In this document: piece after piece, positions 20,556-33,257 of the stretch
How positions within the stretch are numbered: the stretch's first letter is position 1
How the letters are laid out: each line of letters opens with the position of its first letter
Source of the DNA: Caenorhabditis elegans
Taxonomy: Eukaryota; Nematoda; Chromadorea; Rhabditida; Rhabditidae
Assembly: GCF_000002985.6 (NCBI RefSeq)
Contig: NC_003279.8
Span: 9,486,001-9,550,000, forward strand
Direction of reading: 5' to 3'
Length of the DNA stretch: 64,000 bases
The notes under the pieces: model-generated
Told to the model about the DNA's origin: nothing
What the model saw: only the letters and a program-made list of their open reading frames with translations
The model's database searches: none
Translations under genes and position numbers: made by a program

Positions 20556-23500
20556 ATGACAAAGGAGACTGACAAAAAGCCAAAAGAACGTCCGAATCAA
20601 AGAAAAGTTGCATTTCGAAATGAAGCAATAAATGCATTAGTAAATACAGATGAGGACCAAGTCACATTTTCGAAAGCAATGGAAGTTGCCAAATTAGATT
20701 GTCAAAAGTGTCTTCTACACGATATGCATAGTTCAAAGTAAGCATTTTTATTAAACAAACTATAATTAATTTTGTTTTTATCGATTCAGGTCATCGAATT
20801 GTCGCGATAATCCATTTTGTATACATCGATTAGGACTCGAGAAGTTTGAAAAGTTGATAACTCAGGAGCAGGAAACTAAAGAAGAAGCGAAAAAAGATCA
20901 AAAGCGGAGAGATCTGAATGATCAACCAGCCGGGCTTATCAATGGAGGAAACTTTTGCTATGTGAATAGTTTTCTTCAAGTCTGGTTCAACGTTCCTGAG
21001 TTCCGGCAGTTGATCTATGATTTCCGACCATCGGAGAACTTTGTTCCGTTAGTTTTGTTGCCTCAGTTTTTCAAAAAAAATTTGTTTTATTTTTCAGGCC
21101 AGAAGCTCCAAGAATGAATGTTCAAGCAACTATGCTCGCGCTTCAAGACATTTTTTATACACTACAGACAACTCCTTTCGTAAGTTATTTGATATGAATG
21201 CTGTTAATTTTAGATTTTTCTTTCCAGAACGAGACCGACAAAACTTCGAATCTTGGGAAATTACTTCGATTGAATTCAGAACAACAAGATTCTCAGGAAT
21301 TCGGATTAAAATTCTTCAATGCACTCGAACGATGTCTTCCAGATCATCCGAATGGAAAAGAAACTTTGAAAAGATTAAAAGATCTTTTCACTGGAGAGAC
21401 TTGTACTCGAATTGTATGCAAATGTGGACAACGATCTGAACGGGAAGAAACAGCAATCTCATTGACTTTGAATATTGAAGGTTATTGCACACTTCTAGAT
21501 GCTCTTGATGCTTACTTTGGAGAAGAACAGTGAGTTCGATCTTTTTCTATTCACTGCTAATATTTATTTTCAGTCTGGACGACTTCAAATGCTCAAAATG
21601 CAATAAAACTGGAGATGTTTCGAAGCAATCCGATTATGTTAAGCTACCTCCTGTCATTGTGATTCAGCTCAATCGATACAAATACACATCCAAAGGGCGT
21701 CAAAAGTTAAAAACACCAATGGCATATCCAAGAGAAATTCCAGCAAAAGCATTTCAAAGAACGAATAATTCAATTCCTCCGCCTGCTGAGATGTATGATC
21801 TTTTCGCAGTTACCATCCACGAAGGCAATAACGCTGAATGCGGGCATTACTATGATCTTATCAAATCACCGCTCAATCAGAAATGGTATCGGTACAATGA
21901 CGAGGCGAGTAGCTTTTAGCATTATATTCCTTTAAAAGGTTTTCAAAAACATATCTATTGAAACTTTTTACAACTTGGGCTTCACAATTCACTTTTTCAG
22001 ACAGTCGAAGCCATCCCAAAGCCACCTGGAACTGAGAAACCCACCACAGCAAAAACTGAAAAATCACGGAAAAAAGATAAAGAAAAATATCCAACGGATC
22101 AAAAAGCATGTTATGGACTTCTTTACCGGAGACGTGATGCATTTAAACCACTTCCACATCCAAAACTTCCTCCAGAAGAATTGATTATTGACTCGAAAAC
22201 TGAGATCGAAGAATTATTCGAAGGATTGACGAAAAAGAAAATTGAGAAGAGTGAAAAGAGATTGTATGATCTTGAGAGACGGATTAACAAGGTGAAGATT
22301 TCGTATGGAAAGCTGGAAACACATAGCGATAAATATAAAGAAGCAAATGAAGTTGTCTTTTTGCCAACAACTCTTCTGCAGGATGTATTAGCTCAGGAAT
22401 ATGAAGTTGCAAAAGGAGAAAAGAAGAAAAAGAAGAAAGAAGCATCGGAAAATGAGGAGAAAAAGAAAAATGAAGAGGATGAAGCATTGTCCGCCGCGAT
22501 CGCTGCATCTGAAGCCGATCAGAGAGATAAAGCTTCGTCTGAACCTTCAACTTCTGCTGCTGCAACAGAAGCAGGAGATGATGAGGAGTTGAGAGCAGAA
22601 AGTGAAACACCGAATCCTGAAAATGCTGAATCAACACAAGTTGCTATCATGGAAACAGATGAGATCATGGATACAACTCCCACAAAAGATATTGATATTC
22701 TCGCGAAGGCAATGGAAGATAATGCACTCCCAACCGTTGAGGTGCCACAACCAGAACTCAAAAAACGAACTCGTCAGCAGAATGGAGAAGTCAAATACGT
22801 GTATTCTCAACGAACTCCTAGAAAAAGCCATAATGGGACGAATGGAACTAACTCGAGTCCCCAGAAACAACCGGTTTCATCACGAGTTGCGGCTCTGCTG
22901 AGTTCTCATGAAATTCCAACATGTGGTCACGGAAAGATGTCAATCGATCCAATTCTTTACGGAGATGTCAAAGCAGTATCACGGGCTCCAGCAATCGCCT
23001 TGCTCCGTGAGTATGACTTTCGAGTGAAAATCGTGTATGATAATGGAGAGAACGTTTTCCCGGAAAATGAAAAGGAACGAGATGTTTTTATTTTCACAGC
23101 GTAAGTTTGAACATAGACATACTTTTCTGTATAAAGTTTAATTTCAGAGAAGACATTTGTATGGAATGTGTGAGGGAAATGCGTGAGGAAGGAAATTTTA
23201 ACAATCAACTGGAAGACGATGAAAAGCTTGTTCGACGTATTCTGAAAGAAGAAAAGCAACGGTGTTCTGTGAAATGCCCTTCCGAACGGCCCGATGGATA
23301 CCTTTACGTAGCTAAATTTGCACTTTCCAACTTCAAGAAGTCAGCCATGTCAGCTCGCGAGAACCGACTTGCTCAATCACATAACAAACAAGGAACACTT
23401 CATTTTGACTCTCATCCGATGGTATTATTTTCTCAAACACTTCAAGCCTAACTCTTTATTAGTTTCAGCAAAAATCGAATTCTGGCTACCTAACGTTGTC

Positions 23501-24835
23501 GTTGAAAAGGACTCGAGGAAAACCTCGCAAATCATTGTCGGAGATTCCTGAAAAGATGCAGAAGCTTGATGAAATTGGATCGAAAGAATTGCCAGATGAG
23601 ATTATTGCTGATGAAGAAGAAATTTCGGAAAATATGGGATCCGATATACCAACAAAACCGGTGGAGTCGATAAATCCAGATGCGCTTGTTCCCTTCGAGA
23701 AGATTGAATTTAATTCAGAGCTTCGTTGTTCACACGGAGGAATCAATTTTAATCAATTCAGACTATCTGTTTCTCCCGAAGAGTGGGCTCATTTAAAAGT
23801 CTATTTCGATGAATGTTACGAGGTGAAATGTTCGGACGACGTGTGTGATCAGTGTCGACAAATGGAGGTTGACGCACAAAACGGATCCGAGAACATGCGT
23901 GGGTTGGTCAGAGAGATGCGCAAACGAATCAGTGACACATTAAAAACCGTTGAATCAAGAGCTGAATCTAAAGAAGATGGTGCAGACATAAAGTATGGAA
24001 TCTGTAGTGTCTTTATAGATAAGCTTAGAAAGCTGACGAGTCGACAATCTACGAGTCCGCCATCTATCTGCCAAGAGTGCCTTCTTTGTCCACATCAGCA
24101 GCCGTTTAAAGGATTTTTGAATGAAGTGAGTCGAATTCTCGTATTTTTTAAAAACATCAAATCTTTTAACTTTCAGGATAATCACAAAGATTCACACGTC
24201 GTCGGTCTTACCGAAGAGGAATGGAACACGTTTCTTACAGAAATAAGGAAACTTGAAGAAGCTGGTGATGATCAATCGATTGCGGTAGATCCTTGTCCAA
24301 TCCCCATTGAAAATGGTCAAATTGTGGACATGTGCGAAAAGTGTTTTGAGCAACATATAAAGTTCACTGAAGAACAGAAATACATGTTTGAAAATGAGAA
24401 TATATATGTGAAACTTGTGAATTTGAATGTCGAGGAAGATATTGCGAAGGCGAATGGGAAAGCTAGAAGAGGACGAGCTAAGAACTTGTATGCTATAAAG
24501 ATGTCCTCGACGAATAAGCTGATGGAGCTGAAAGTTCAATTGTATGATAAAACACACCAATTACCAAACGATCAACTATTGTATCGTACAGCCGGCGGTG
24601 AACAGTTTGATGTTAGCAACAATCAGAAAACATTGTTCGATCTTCGTCTTTCTCCAAATAATAACGATAATGTAAGCTTAGAGAAAAGGCCGAAAAATAT
24701 CGAATTTGATTAATGTTCCTTTTCCAGCCTCTCATCCTGATTGCTCAACAGTTTTCTCCATCTGCGTCTCAAGCTGATGAAACTGGTGATCGTGCCCCGG
24801 AGCGTGGTTTCGTGGATACAGCGCTCGCTCATTGA
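20556..24835 (+). CDS. usp-48: ubiquitin-specific protease 48
   Basis: Ten exons (20556-20737, 20790-21047, 21098-21179, 21228-21529, 21574-21904, 22001-23100, 23148-23421, 23469-24125, 24177-24671, 24728-24835) give about 1262 aa. USP48 removes ubiquitin from substrates including histone H2A. The Cys box is GLINGGNFCYVNS (Cys near residue 117) and the His box is NAECGHYYDLI (near 364). The Cys pairs CKCGQ and CSKCNK are the USP zinc ribbon. A long linker has a Lys/Glu-rich run, then DUSP-like blocks (SPEEWAHLKVYFDE, TEEEWNTFLTEI) and a C-terminal ubiquitin-like fold. Intron 5 uses a GC donor (GAG/GCGAGT). Poly-A signal AATAAA at about 25165. Confidence 0.93.
21905..22000 (+). other. GC-AG intron in usp-48 with a competing GT donor
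   Basis: The exon ends AATGACGAG and the intron starts GCGAGTAGC; the acceptor is ACTTTTTCAG at 22000. Only the GC donor keeps the frame, joining YNDE to TVEAIP. A GT sits four bases further in (GCGA/GTAGC) and would cause a stop within about 15 codons, just after the catalytic domain. Start point inferred from phase. Confidence 0.75.
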
Positions 24836-25282
24836 TATTTTTTCACAGACAATGTTTAATTCTTATAGCATTTTCTGCAACTTAAAGTATAACTATGTCT
24901 AGATTTTGAAACTTTTATTTGTTTGCCATTTCTTTTGCCCCCGATCCCCGTATTATAATAGCCTCCAAATATCGTCTCCGCTTTCTCCCGCCCCTTTTGT
25001 TCGCTGGATCTCCATCTATTTCTGACTTTAAGTTATCTTTTATTCCTGGGTTTTTCTTCGAGTTGAAGGAGTTGAAATGATACACTTATTATTCAAGTGT
25101 CTGTGTCTAGCCGATTTACTTGTAGCATCATGCTAGATACCAGAATGTGAATGATTTCTCTGAAAATAAATCATTTGATATTTGTTTCCTTCATATTAAT
25201 CATTTATAAACACCCGGGAGGAATGGAGTGAGAAAACTTCGAAATGTAGGAAATTAGCAAAAAAACAAATAAGAGCGATGAA
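24836..25282. other. 3' regions of usp-48 and smn-1
   Basis: 447 bp between the two converging stop codons. It holds the usp-48 polyadenylation signal (AATAAA near 25165) and C/T-rich sequence. No exon seen. Confidence 0.5.
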
Positions 25283-26098
25283 TTAATTTTGAACATTTTT
25301 CTGATCCGCTAGTGCTTGATAGTATCCTGTATGATATCCGCTCATGTACCAGCTCATAAGCATACTGTTCATGGCTTCTTTCTGATTAACAGGGGCCATT
25401 GCGATTATGTTTGGAGGAACTGGCGGTGCGAAGGATGGAAATGGCATCGAGGTATTTGGTGCAGATGAGGTAGATTTTGAATTTGAATGTGCTACTGCTG
25501 AAATTAGTTTTTAAAATGTTAATTTGGAAACATTTGTCTCTTACAATTTACAGTTGATGTCTTTTTTGTCTTTTGAAGATCATTTTCAGCTTTCACAGCG
25601 TCCGCAATAGCTTCTTCATTCAACCAGAGATCTTTCATTTGTACAACTGCTTGACCTCCATAATAAATGAAAGTAACTCCAACTTCGAGATTATCAGCAC
25701 CTCCAATAGTATCAATTGTTGCAGGATAATCAGTGACCTCCCCGTTTTCTTCATATGGAGCCATACATTTCCCACCAACTTTCCACTTAAATTTAATATT
25801 TAGAATTTAAATCAGGCCTCAAAAAACACTCACTGTGTACATTTTTCCATCTTCTCCTTTGAATTTTCTTGAAGTAATTTTAGCAGATGTCTCATTTTTC
25901 TGAAGAATTGTAATTTTATTGGAACACTATTTCTTAACTTACAGAAATTTCTTGAAGCGATTCATCATACATTTTGATTAGCTCCGTATCATCCCAAACA
26001 TCGTCTACCTCCATGTCGCCCTGTAATATATACAAAATAAATTTCACACGAAGTTGAATAAAAGATATACTTACACTTTTCGACCAGATTTTTGCCAT
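25283..26098 (-). CDS. smn-1: survival motor neuron protein
   Basis: Five exons (26098-26075, 26020-25943, 25899-25834, 25785-25545, 25497-25283) give 207 aa. SMN is the core of the complex that loads Sm proteins onto snRNAs. Near residues 12-30 the Gemin2-binding block DVWDDTELIKMYDES is clear. A Tudor domain begins WKVGGKCMAPYEENG (about residues 57-115). A Pro-rich middle (FAPPVPPN) follows, and the C-terminal YG box reads MSWYMSGYHTGYYQAL. The exon 4 acceptor is AATTTAAG rather than TTTCAG, a weak match, but phase and homology support it. The gene diverges from klp-16. Confidence 0.95.
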
Positions 26099-26525
26099 AT
26101 TCTGAAAGTTAGAAGACTTTTACGAAAGTAATTTCATTTGATGAGTGCCTGCGGTGACTATGCAAAAACTGCGTGCCAGTATTGCAAACTAACCCCGCCC
26201 CCATGTGTCCAGTCTCACGATATCCATGATATTTATATCATGATATATATATATATATATTTATTTCAGTGATTTTGAGAAAACAGGAGGCCCACAAAAA
26301 AGGGATGTGCAAAAAGGGATCTGGGAAGGGGGATCAACGAAAAGGGGATCTGGCACAGTGCCAGATCTCCTTTTCGTGGGGCCTCATAAATTTTTGATCT
26401 TTTTTAAATTGTTGACTACGGTAATCCATCCGATTTGGCGGGAATTTTCAGAGGCGGAGTTTAAGTTTGAGCGGGAAAATGTCAATGAAGGGGATGATTT
26501 CCTCATTATCGTCCCAATTTTCGCG
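26099..26525. promoter_or_regulatory. smn-1/klp-16 divergent promoter with AT palindrome
   Basis: 427 bp between opposing start codons. It includes an AT-rich palindrome with TATATA runs (about 26220-26265) and a small foldback element (26288-26384). The bases left for regulatory sites are few. No specific motifs were assigned. Confidence 0.5.
26288..26384. repeat. small foldback repeat
   Basis: CAACGAAAAGGGGATCTGGCAC faces GTGCCAGATCTCCTTTTCG across one base, and the outer ends AGGCCCAC and GTGGGGCCT are also reverse complements. The left side carries two further GGGATC-type repeats, so it may be a partially duplicated MITE. Confidence 0.6.
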
Positions 26526-28514
26526 ATGAATGTCGCTCGTAGAAGAAGTGGCCTGTTTCGGTCTACTATCGGAGCACCGCCGAAGGCCACAAGAGGACGT
26601 GCTGCCGCACCACCCATCAAAGAAGCCGATCCAGCAACAATCCCAAGACAGTCGGCTCCTGGAGGAATAACGATTGGAGGTAAATTTGTTATTTTTGTTT
26701 TTAAATAACTTCCTCGTGATTTCAAATGTTCGCACTTCTAAAATAGCGTTGTAATTGCTTTCAAAGTTTAAAACAACAACCAACAACGAGTTTAATTATG
26801 AATTTTCAGCCGCTGCTTGTCGTCCTCCGTCTCGTTTGCCTGGCGCCACAATTTCTGCTACTGGTAGAGCATCGTTGCCAGAACGATCAGCGATGGCCAA
26901 AACATCGACGAGTTCCCATTCCAGACCGGCGTTGCAATCGACCGCGAGCCGTAATACAACACTGACGGCAGCTTCTACGTCTCGACAACTTCGCACTGGT
27001 CGTCCACCACCACCATCAACTCAACGTTCAACTGCGACTTTTTCCCTGAAGCCGTCGGTAGCAAGAGCCCGACCAGTGGCACAGAAGCCTATTCTCCCTT
27101 CCAAAGTGACGCTTCTTGAGGAGAGAAATGCGCAATTGGAGCGTGAGATGGCTGAGGCTACCGACTTTGCCGAACATCAAAAGAGCAAGATCCAATTCCT
27201 GGATGGCAAACTTGAAGGCGCGGATCGCAAGCTGATTTCACTGCAAGACCAATTGAGCACGCTGAAAGAAGTCCACAAGTCAAAAATGGAGGAGTGTGAG
27301 GAGTATCGTGTTCACAACAACGATCTCCGGGATCTGCTCAACGAAAAGGAAGCTGAGTTGAGAAAGTTGCACAACGATGTCGTCGATTTACGCGGTCAAA
27401 TTCGTGTAGCTGTTCGCGTTCGACCGTTGATCAAATCTGAAGTCGACACCTCGAGTTCTGCGATTGAGTATCCAGCTGTCGATGCCATCAAAATCAATGA
27501 AGGCTCGAAGCCTGGAAATGTTGTCAAATTCGAGAATGTTTTCACACCAGTCTTCTCGCAGAAGGAAGTATTCGCGAACGTCGAGGAGTTCATTCGGGTT
27601 AGTTTCAAAATATAATATTAATAATAAAAATGTTGATAATTTCAGTCGTCACTGCATGGGTACAACGTCGGATTGATTGCCTATGGGCAAACCGGAAGTG
27701 GCAAAACTCACACGATGCGAGGAGGAAATGGTGAAGAGGAAGGAATCATCCCGAGAGCAGCTGCATTTCTCTTCGCTGAATCCAAAAAGCTCGAGTCACT
27801 TGGATGGAAATTCGACTTCTCATTGTCTTTCCTAGAAGTCTACAACAACGTGGCATACGACCTTCTCAGTGGCCGAGACGTTGTCCAACTTCGTTTGAAC
27901 GATCAAACGGTTTCCATGATTGGGCTATCCGAACACACGATTTCCAATGTTTCGGATGTGGCTAGGCTGCTTCGTGTAGCAGACGGAGGCAGGAAGACGG
28001 CGGCGACGAAGTGCAATGGGAGCTCGTCTCGTTCGCACGCCGTTTATATGTGGAAGATCAAAGCACATCAGCCATCAACTGGTAAGTTTCTAAAATAAAA
28101 ATAACTCATTCACAATATGGACTTATAGGTATTTCAACAACGTGCCAACTCAAACTTGTGGATCTCGCAGGATCGGAACGTGCCAAGGAGTCTGGAGTCA
28201 GTGGCGACCAGTTCAAGGAGATGACTAATATCAACCAGTCGTTGTCTATCCTTCAGATGTGCATCAGCCAGCAGAGATCCCAGAAGGGACATGTTTCATA
28301 TCGCGACAGCAAACTGACACAGGTGCTGATGGACTGCTTGGGACGTGGCAGCTCGAAGACGATGGTTGTGGTCAATCTCAATCCATGCAACGAGCAAGCG
28401 ACAGAGTCCAAGAGAAGCATCGAATTCGCCTCAAAGATGCGCAGTACTCACATCGGATCGGCCGTGCAGCAACGGACTCTCCTGGGTGACGTGTCCCAGA
28501 TGTCTATGAACTAG
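26526..28514 (+). CDS. klp-16: C-terminal motor kinesin (kinesin-14)
   Basis: Four exons (26526-26679, 26810-27597, 27646-28081, 28129-28514) give 587 aa. Kinesin-14 motors move to microtubule minus ends and organise acentrosomal (oocyte) spindles. The N-terminal ~120 residues are basic and Ser/Pro/Arg-rich, as in microtubule-binding tails. A coiled coil follows (about 120-245), then the motor at the C-terminus, beginning DLRGQIRVAVRVRP. Motor motifs are intact: P-loop GQTGSGKTH (near residue 328), switch I SSSRSHAVY, switch II DLAGSERAKESG. C. elegans has two very similar genes, klp-15 and klp-16; the neighbours and the length point to klp-16. Confidence 0.92.
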
Positions 28515-29132
28515 ACATTTAATTATATTTTAACATTTCATGTAAAATAACTTCATATTTATTGCCTTGTGCAAATCTTATATTCTAATGTAACCTAAGT
28601 ATTTCGATCATTAACAAAATGAACGAATTTCACGTTTACTTTGCGTTTTATTGAGTTTTAATCGTCTGTTTCAGAACAAAGGCTCTCCAGCCCGCTACGA
28701 AAAATGTAGTCTGATCTAAATGCTGTTGATTGGGTCACTGTCTTGAGCTTTATATGGATGTTACATTTTTTACGACGAAGTTTTGTTGAATTTGAAAAGG
28801 GTATGCCCCTTTAAAGAGTACTGTAGTTTCAAACTCTTGTTGTACCGAAAATTTTCCAGGAGAAGAAGTTTACGTTCCGCCTCGCATTTATTTGCACGTC
28901 GCGCCTCCACTTGATTTTTGTGGAAGAAATTCTGAAAAAAATGGTTTACGAAACCCACATTAACTTTATTTAAAATAAAAAATTAAAACAGGCTCTGTTT
29001 TCAGGAGTCAATTGATTTATTTACAGAAATCATTTAGCAAAAAAAGTAAAATTGGAAGAAAGAAAAATGAGAGAATAAATCATTTAGAAGAGTCTAAACT
29101 TGAGATTGTGAAGAATTCCTGCAGTGATTGTT
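28515..29132. other. klp-16/tspo-1 convergent intergenic region
   Basis: 618 bp with no exon seen. 28775-28870 holds a repeat fragment with GAGTACTGTAGTTTC, shared with the dispersed family noted elsewhere in the window. Confidence 0.5.
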
Positions 29133-29795
29133 TTACAAGTTCTTGATTGGGTCATTCTCCTTCTTGATGGAGTAAGCGAGGTAAGCGTAGAAAGCGGTCC
29201 ATACAGCGAATGGAACGACAAGGAGGCCAGCCTTCTTGTCAATCTAAATTATTATTACTATTAATTTTTGTGCGGAATTAGATTAGACGTACCTTGTAGA
29301 ATGCAAAAGATGCAGCTGCAGCAGTCAAACTGACAACAGTGGTATTCTTCCACAAACATCCCAGCTCCTTCTTCTTGACGATCGGAATTGTTGCAACAGC
29401 GAGAGTGACACTAGCTCCATACAAACCAAGAGCCAACTTTGTGTCGTTGTAGTCGAACCCACCTCCGTTCTTGTATACAAGGTAAGAAGCGTATCCCAAA
29501 GGCGATAGAGTCAGAAGATCGACAGCGGAATAGACTCGAACGTCTTTTGGAGCCCAATTTGGCTTTTTCAATGCCTGAAACAATAAATTATAACATAAAT
29601 TATGAACACATTTAAACTGACCGCCCACCAATCAGCAACTTGCTGATCTTTGGCAAATGATGCAAAGGCAGCCACCGCGGCTCCAGCTGGAATCAACGAC
29701 GAGATGATCGCATTACGAGTGTCCTGAAATAAACAACTTCAAAAAATTAACACGCAGTTTTGTCTAGAAATTACCTGAGTGGTCCAGAATGGCAT
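29133..29795 (-). CDS. tspo-1: TspO/MBR-like translocator protein
   Basis: Four exons (29795-29775, 29723-29622, 29574-29293, 29243-29133) give 171 aa, the usual size for TSPO (about 169). TSPO is a five-helix protein of the outer mitochondrial membrane that binds porphyrins and cholesterol in other animals. Five hydrophobic stretches can be seen: AIISSLIPAGAAVAAFA, PLGYASYLVY, LALGLYGASVTLAVATI, TTVVSLTAAAASFAF and VVPFAVWTAFYAYLAY. The KPNWAPKDVRVYSAVD block resembles the W-A-P loop region of the family. Family assignment rests on size, helix count and this loop, and the match is weaker than for its neighbours. The frame is also open upstream of the chosen ATG. Confidence 0.7.
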
Positions 29796-31241
29796 TTTTT
29801 CGTAAGCAGCAAGACGACAGTGCTCCTTGTCAATAAACTCTGTAAGAAAAAATTGGTTTGCGAAACGGGAGTTAAAACGAGGTGCACACAAAAGTAAACG
29901 AAAACAGGGAAACGAGAGGTTATTCACGTTATCTCTGCGAATCCACACAAACTGGGCGAACAGTTGTATTTTGCATCATTTTTTTAGATTATAATTCTCT
30001 TCACACTGATTCAGTGACAGTCCGTCTGATAAATAAACTGGAAAACAAGAAGAAAAGGTCATCGAAATTCAGGCATTGGTGGTGGTTGGTGGCCGATTGT
30101 TCTCATCGGTCATTTAAAATGGCAGAGGCAGTAGGAAAAGAACAACAAAATTTTACGAGAGAGCGTACAGAGCGAGGAGTGTGTTAGACAGAAGGACATT
30201 GAAGAGAAAGCCAAACGAGTAAACATGCTGTTGCGGATCGATTTTGAAAAGGGAGGCTCGCGATTTCATTTTCAAGGAGAACCAAAATCTTGTGCTCTCG
30301 TCAACTTAAGAGTTGGTGCACGAGTTTTGAAAAAAACATGGATGGATATATAGTCATTAATGAAAAATAAATAAAATGACAGTTCGTCCAAAAAATAATT
30401 GTTTTAAATGTTTCTGAAACGGAAACATCAAACTTGAAGATAGTCTGAATGATCACAGCGAACACTACTGACATTCTAACGCCAATAAGTTATATCAATT
30501 GGAAAATATAAGTTTTTGCTAGTTCTAAATGCTATTGACAGTTGCGAATAGCGCGTGTGAGGACGAATGTTTGGCGGTCAGGCGGGCGGTCACAACAAAA
30601 ATTGAGAAGGGATCAGTGAGTAGAAGAATGTACATGCTTTGCAGTTTAGAACGGACAATAAAGAACATAGAATATAAAATCTACAGACGCATAAAACCTT
30701 TAAATACTTCTCCAGTTTCCGAATGGATATTTGACCAGCTTTTCTCGAATTCACCGCGATGTTCTTGACAAGTCATTTTTCAAATGAATTATAGAAGTAG
30801 AATGATATTTAGAAAATATATTTTAAGAAGTCTGGCAAAACTATGAAAACGATCAGGCTTCACTAGAGATGAGAATGATACTGGAGAAGTAAACACTACG
30901 AAGGACGCCGAACAGAAAAATAACAAGATTGTTGTTCTGAGAGAAATTGTTACGATTGAAAAAAATACTTGTTGTTAAAAAACAATTTTCGATACAGACA
31001 TTAATGTCGACATTCCTTGAAGTTTAAGAAGAAGAAGTTTTTATTAATAACACACAACGAACAAGGCAATCAGCATTTTACACAAAGCATCACAGGATTA
31101 ATCTAGAAAACAAAATACATGAGCAAGCAAAAGGAACTAATAAATGAAATGAAACAGAGTTTGGCATCCACATGAAAAATGATATCAGAAGAAAAATAGG
31201 GTGCATGATATAGAGGGGACAAGGAACGAATATCACAGGTA
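29796..31241. other. intergenic region upstream of tspo-1
   Basis: About 1.4 kb. The part next to tspo-1 has a TTCTTACAG acceptor (minus strand, about 29842) that could be its spliced-leader site. The remainder has scattered short open frames with no splice support. No gene was called. Confidence 0.45.
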
Positions 31242-32697
31242 TTAATCAGACGGGGAAAGTTTACGTGGTGTCAATGCAAGCATCACCTTTGGCTGATCAC
31301 GGAAACTGCCGCGATGATATTGTCTCGAATTACCACGCTTCTCGGGAGTTGTTGAAGAACTATCTGAAGTGAATGGAGATCCAGGCGTACTGAACCCAGA
31401 ATCGGGAGGATTTGAAGCAGGTTTGTCCTGGTGTGATTGCATGAGGGACATAACTGCATTGCGTGCTTCCTGACATTGTTCTTTGTTCTGAGCCACGATT
31501 TCTACCGGTGTAGCTCCGAATGAAGACTGGACTTCAGTGTGAACGGTAATAACGCAATTGAATTGTCTCTCGATATGCTTTTTCACTGCAGCACGATTTC
31601 CTAATATTTTTCCTACTTCCGTGGTTGGAATCTGAAACGATAAAATGTAAAAATACTTTAAAATTGACATTAATCGTACCCATTGCTTGATTTTTTCGAC
31701 AACGCATGTTTTTGGTGGGGTTAAAGGAAGCTCTTGCACTGGAGAAAGCCTTGGAGGTGGAACCGAAAAATCCGATGGGAAAAGGAGGTGCTTCTCTAGG
31801 CTTGCGGAAAGAAGAGGTTCATCCATAATAGACGTCGTCGGCGGTGTCGATGTCAATATCGCGTTCGGCTCGCCCATCTGTAGAAAATAATATTAGATGT
31901 CATCTGAAACGTTATTTTCTACCGGAAACACTGAGTTCAGAAAGCTATTTGGTGGGAGGTGTGTTCGAATTTCCGGATTGTACGAATTTGCTAGAACAAA
32001 ATGAGTATTAGAAGTGTGAAAATTTCAACGAACTGTAGCCCATTCGTGTGGTTCGTTGTGTAGGCGGAATATTCATTTCCAGAAGACCGAAATGTTCTGT
32101 CAAACATTCTATCATCATCTCTCTCGCTTTATTGACAGCTTGCTCAGTTCCGAACATTGTTACCTTGCCAGTGAACTGGTCAATCTGAAAAATAAAATCA
32201 GCACAGTAGTTTTAACAAGCTCACGATAATATCAGTGCAGCGGGATCTCCGTTGCAAATCAGAAGAGAAGAAGAGAACAACAGCACAGTATGCCCGTGGT
32301 AGAAGAGTATGACAAATGTGTGTACAAGATGCATTGAGGGCAGCCTCTCGTATCATACTGAAACAGGTAATTCTAAATCGTTGAGTTCAGCAGAAATTAC
32401 TAACATTTGAACATCTCTCTTTCGCCATACGTCCCGTAAGATTTTTTCAATTTGATTTATGTCCACTGCGACACCATCAGCACTGCTGATCACAGAGAGA
32501 TGATCGTTGATTACAACTATGGAGCATTGAAACTGTCCTTCAAGAGCTGCAACCAGAGCGCATCCTTGAGGTTCTGAAAATGATATAATACATGGTTGTT
32601 AATGTTTACAAAGCTATTCCCAACCTGCCATGAATGCCTTCATTTTTTGGGGAATATAAAGTTCTTGAGGAACAGGGTACGGCGTTGAGTCGTCCAT
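31242..32697 (-). CDS. KH-domain-like RNA-binding protein, unnamed
   Basis: Seven exons in consistent phase (32697-32625, 32573-32405, 32357-32225, 32184-32034, 31990-31923, 31877-31680, 31631-31242) give about 393 aa. I do not recognise a named gene. Near residue 270-335 there is a type I KH-like fold with the GxxG loop degenerate as GKILGNRAAVKKHIERQF, followed by alternating hydrophobic strands and an EARNAVMSLMQ helix. An earlier block (IDQFTGKVTMFGTEQAVNKAREMMIECL) looks like the second half of another KH domain, and QFQCSIVVIND like part of a third, so it may be a tandem-KH protein. The C-terminus is Ser/Thr/Pro-rich and likely disordered. Function is inferred only from the fold. Confidence 0.78.
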
Positions 32698-33257
32698 TTT
32701 CTTTTAAAATATCGATTTAAGAAGAAGAAAAGTGCTGAAAATGTATCTTTAGAGACGATAGGAATCATAGGCCTAAAATCATACGCGCCGGTTAGAAGTT
32801 AAAGTGAGTAAGGGGATTATTTAATTTTAATTAAAAATAAAATTTATAAATTCGTGTGAACGATTAATTATGCAACACGAAACCTCTTTTTTAATCCACA
32901 GTTGAAGAAAAATAGAAAAATTCGAAAAGAAAATCTTAAAAGCAATTAAAGGAACAGGGAATATCTTCACGAGGTCTCACAACGCAAATTACCGTACTTC
33001 AAAAATTCAAACTTTTTTGAAAATAGTGTTTTTTGTTGATTGAATTTTTGTTTTTCTGAACTTGCATCCGGCCGGAACGTTAATTTCAAACGATTTCGGG
33101 TTCTGTTATAAAATAAAAGTCTAATTTTGTTCATAAGTTTTTACATGTGAACTAAGTTATTTTTGTCAACTCCGCCTATTTTAATTATTTTCGTATTCAA
33201 ACATTCAGGTTTGAGTGCTATGCTTCTAAATGTTGTCTTTCAGATTCTTGATATAAG
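32698..33257. promoter_or_regulatory. divergent region between the KH gene and set-32
   Basis: 560 bp between start codons. About 32960-33005 contains a GGTCTCACAACGC / TTACCGTA repeat fragment of the dispersed family. A CTTTCAG acceptor ends at 33243, fifteen bases before the set-32 ATG, a likely spliced-leader site. Confidence 0.5.
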
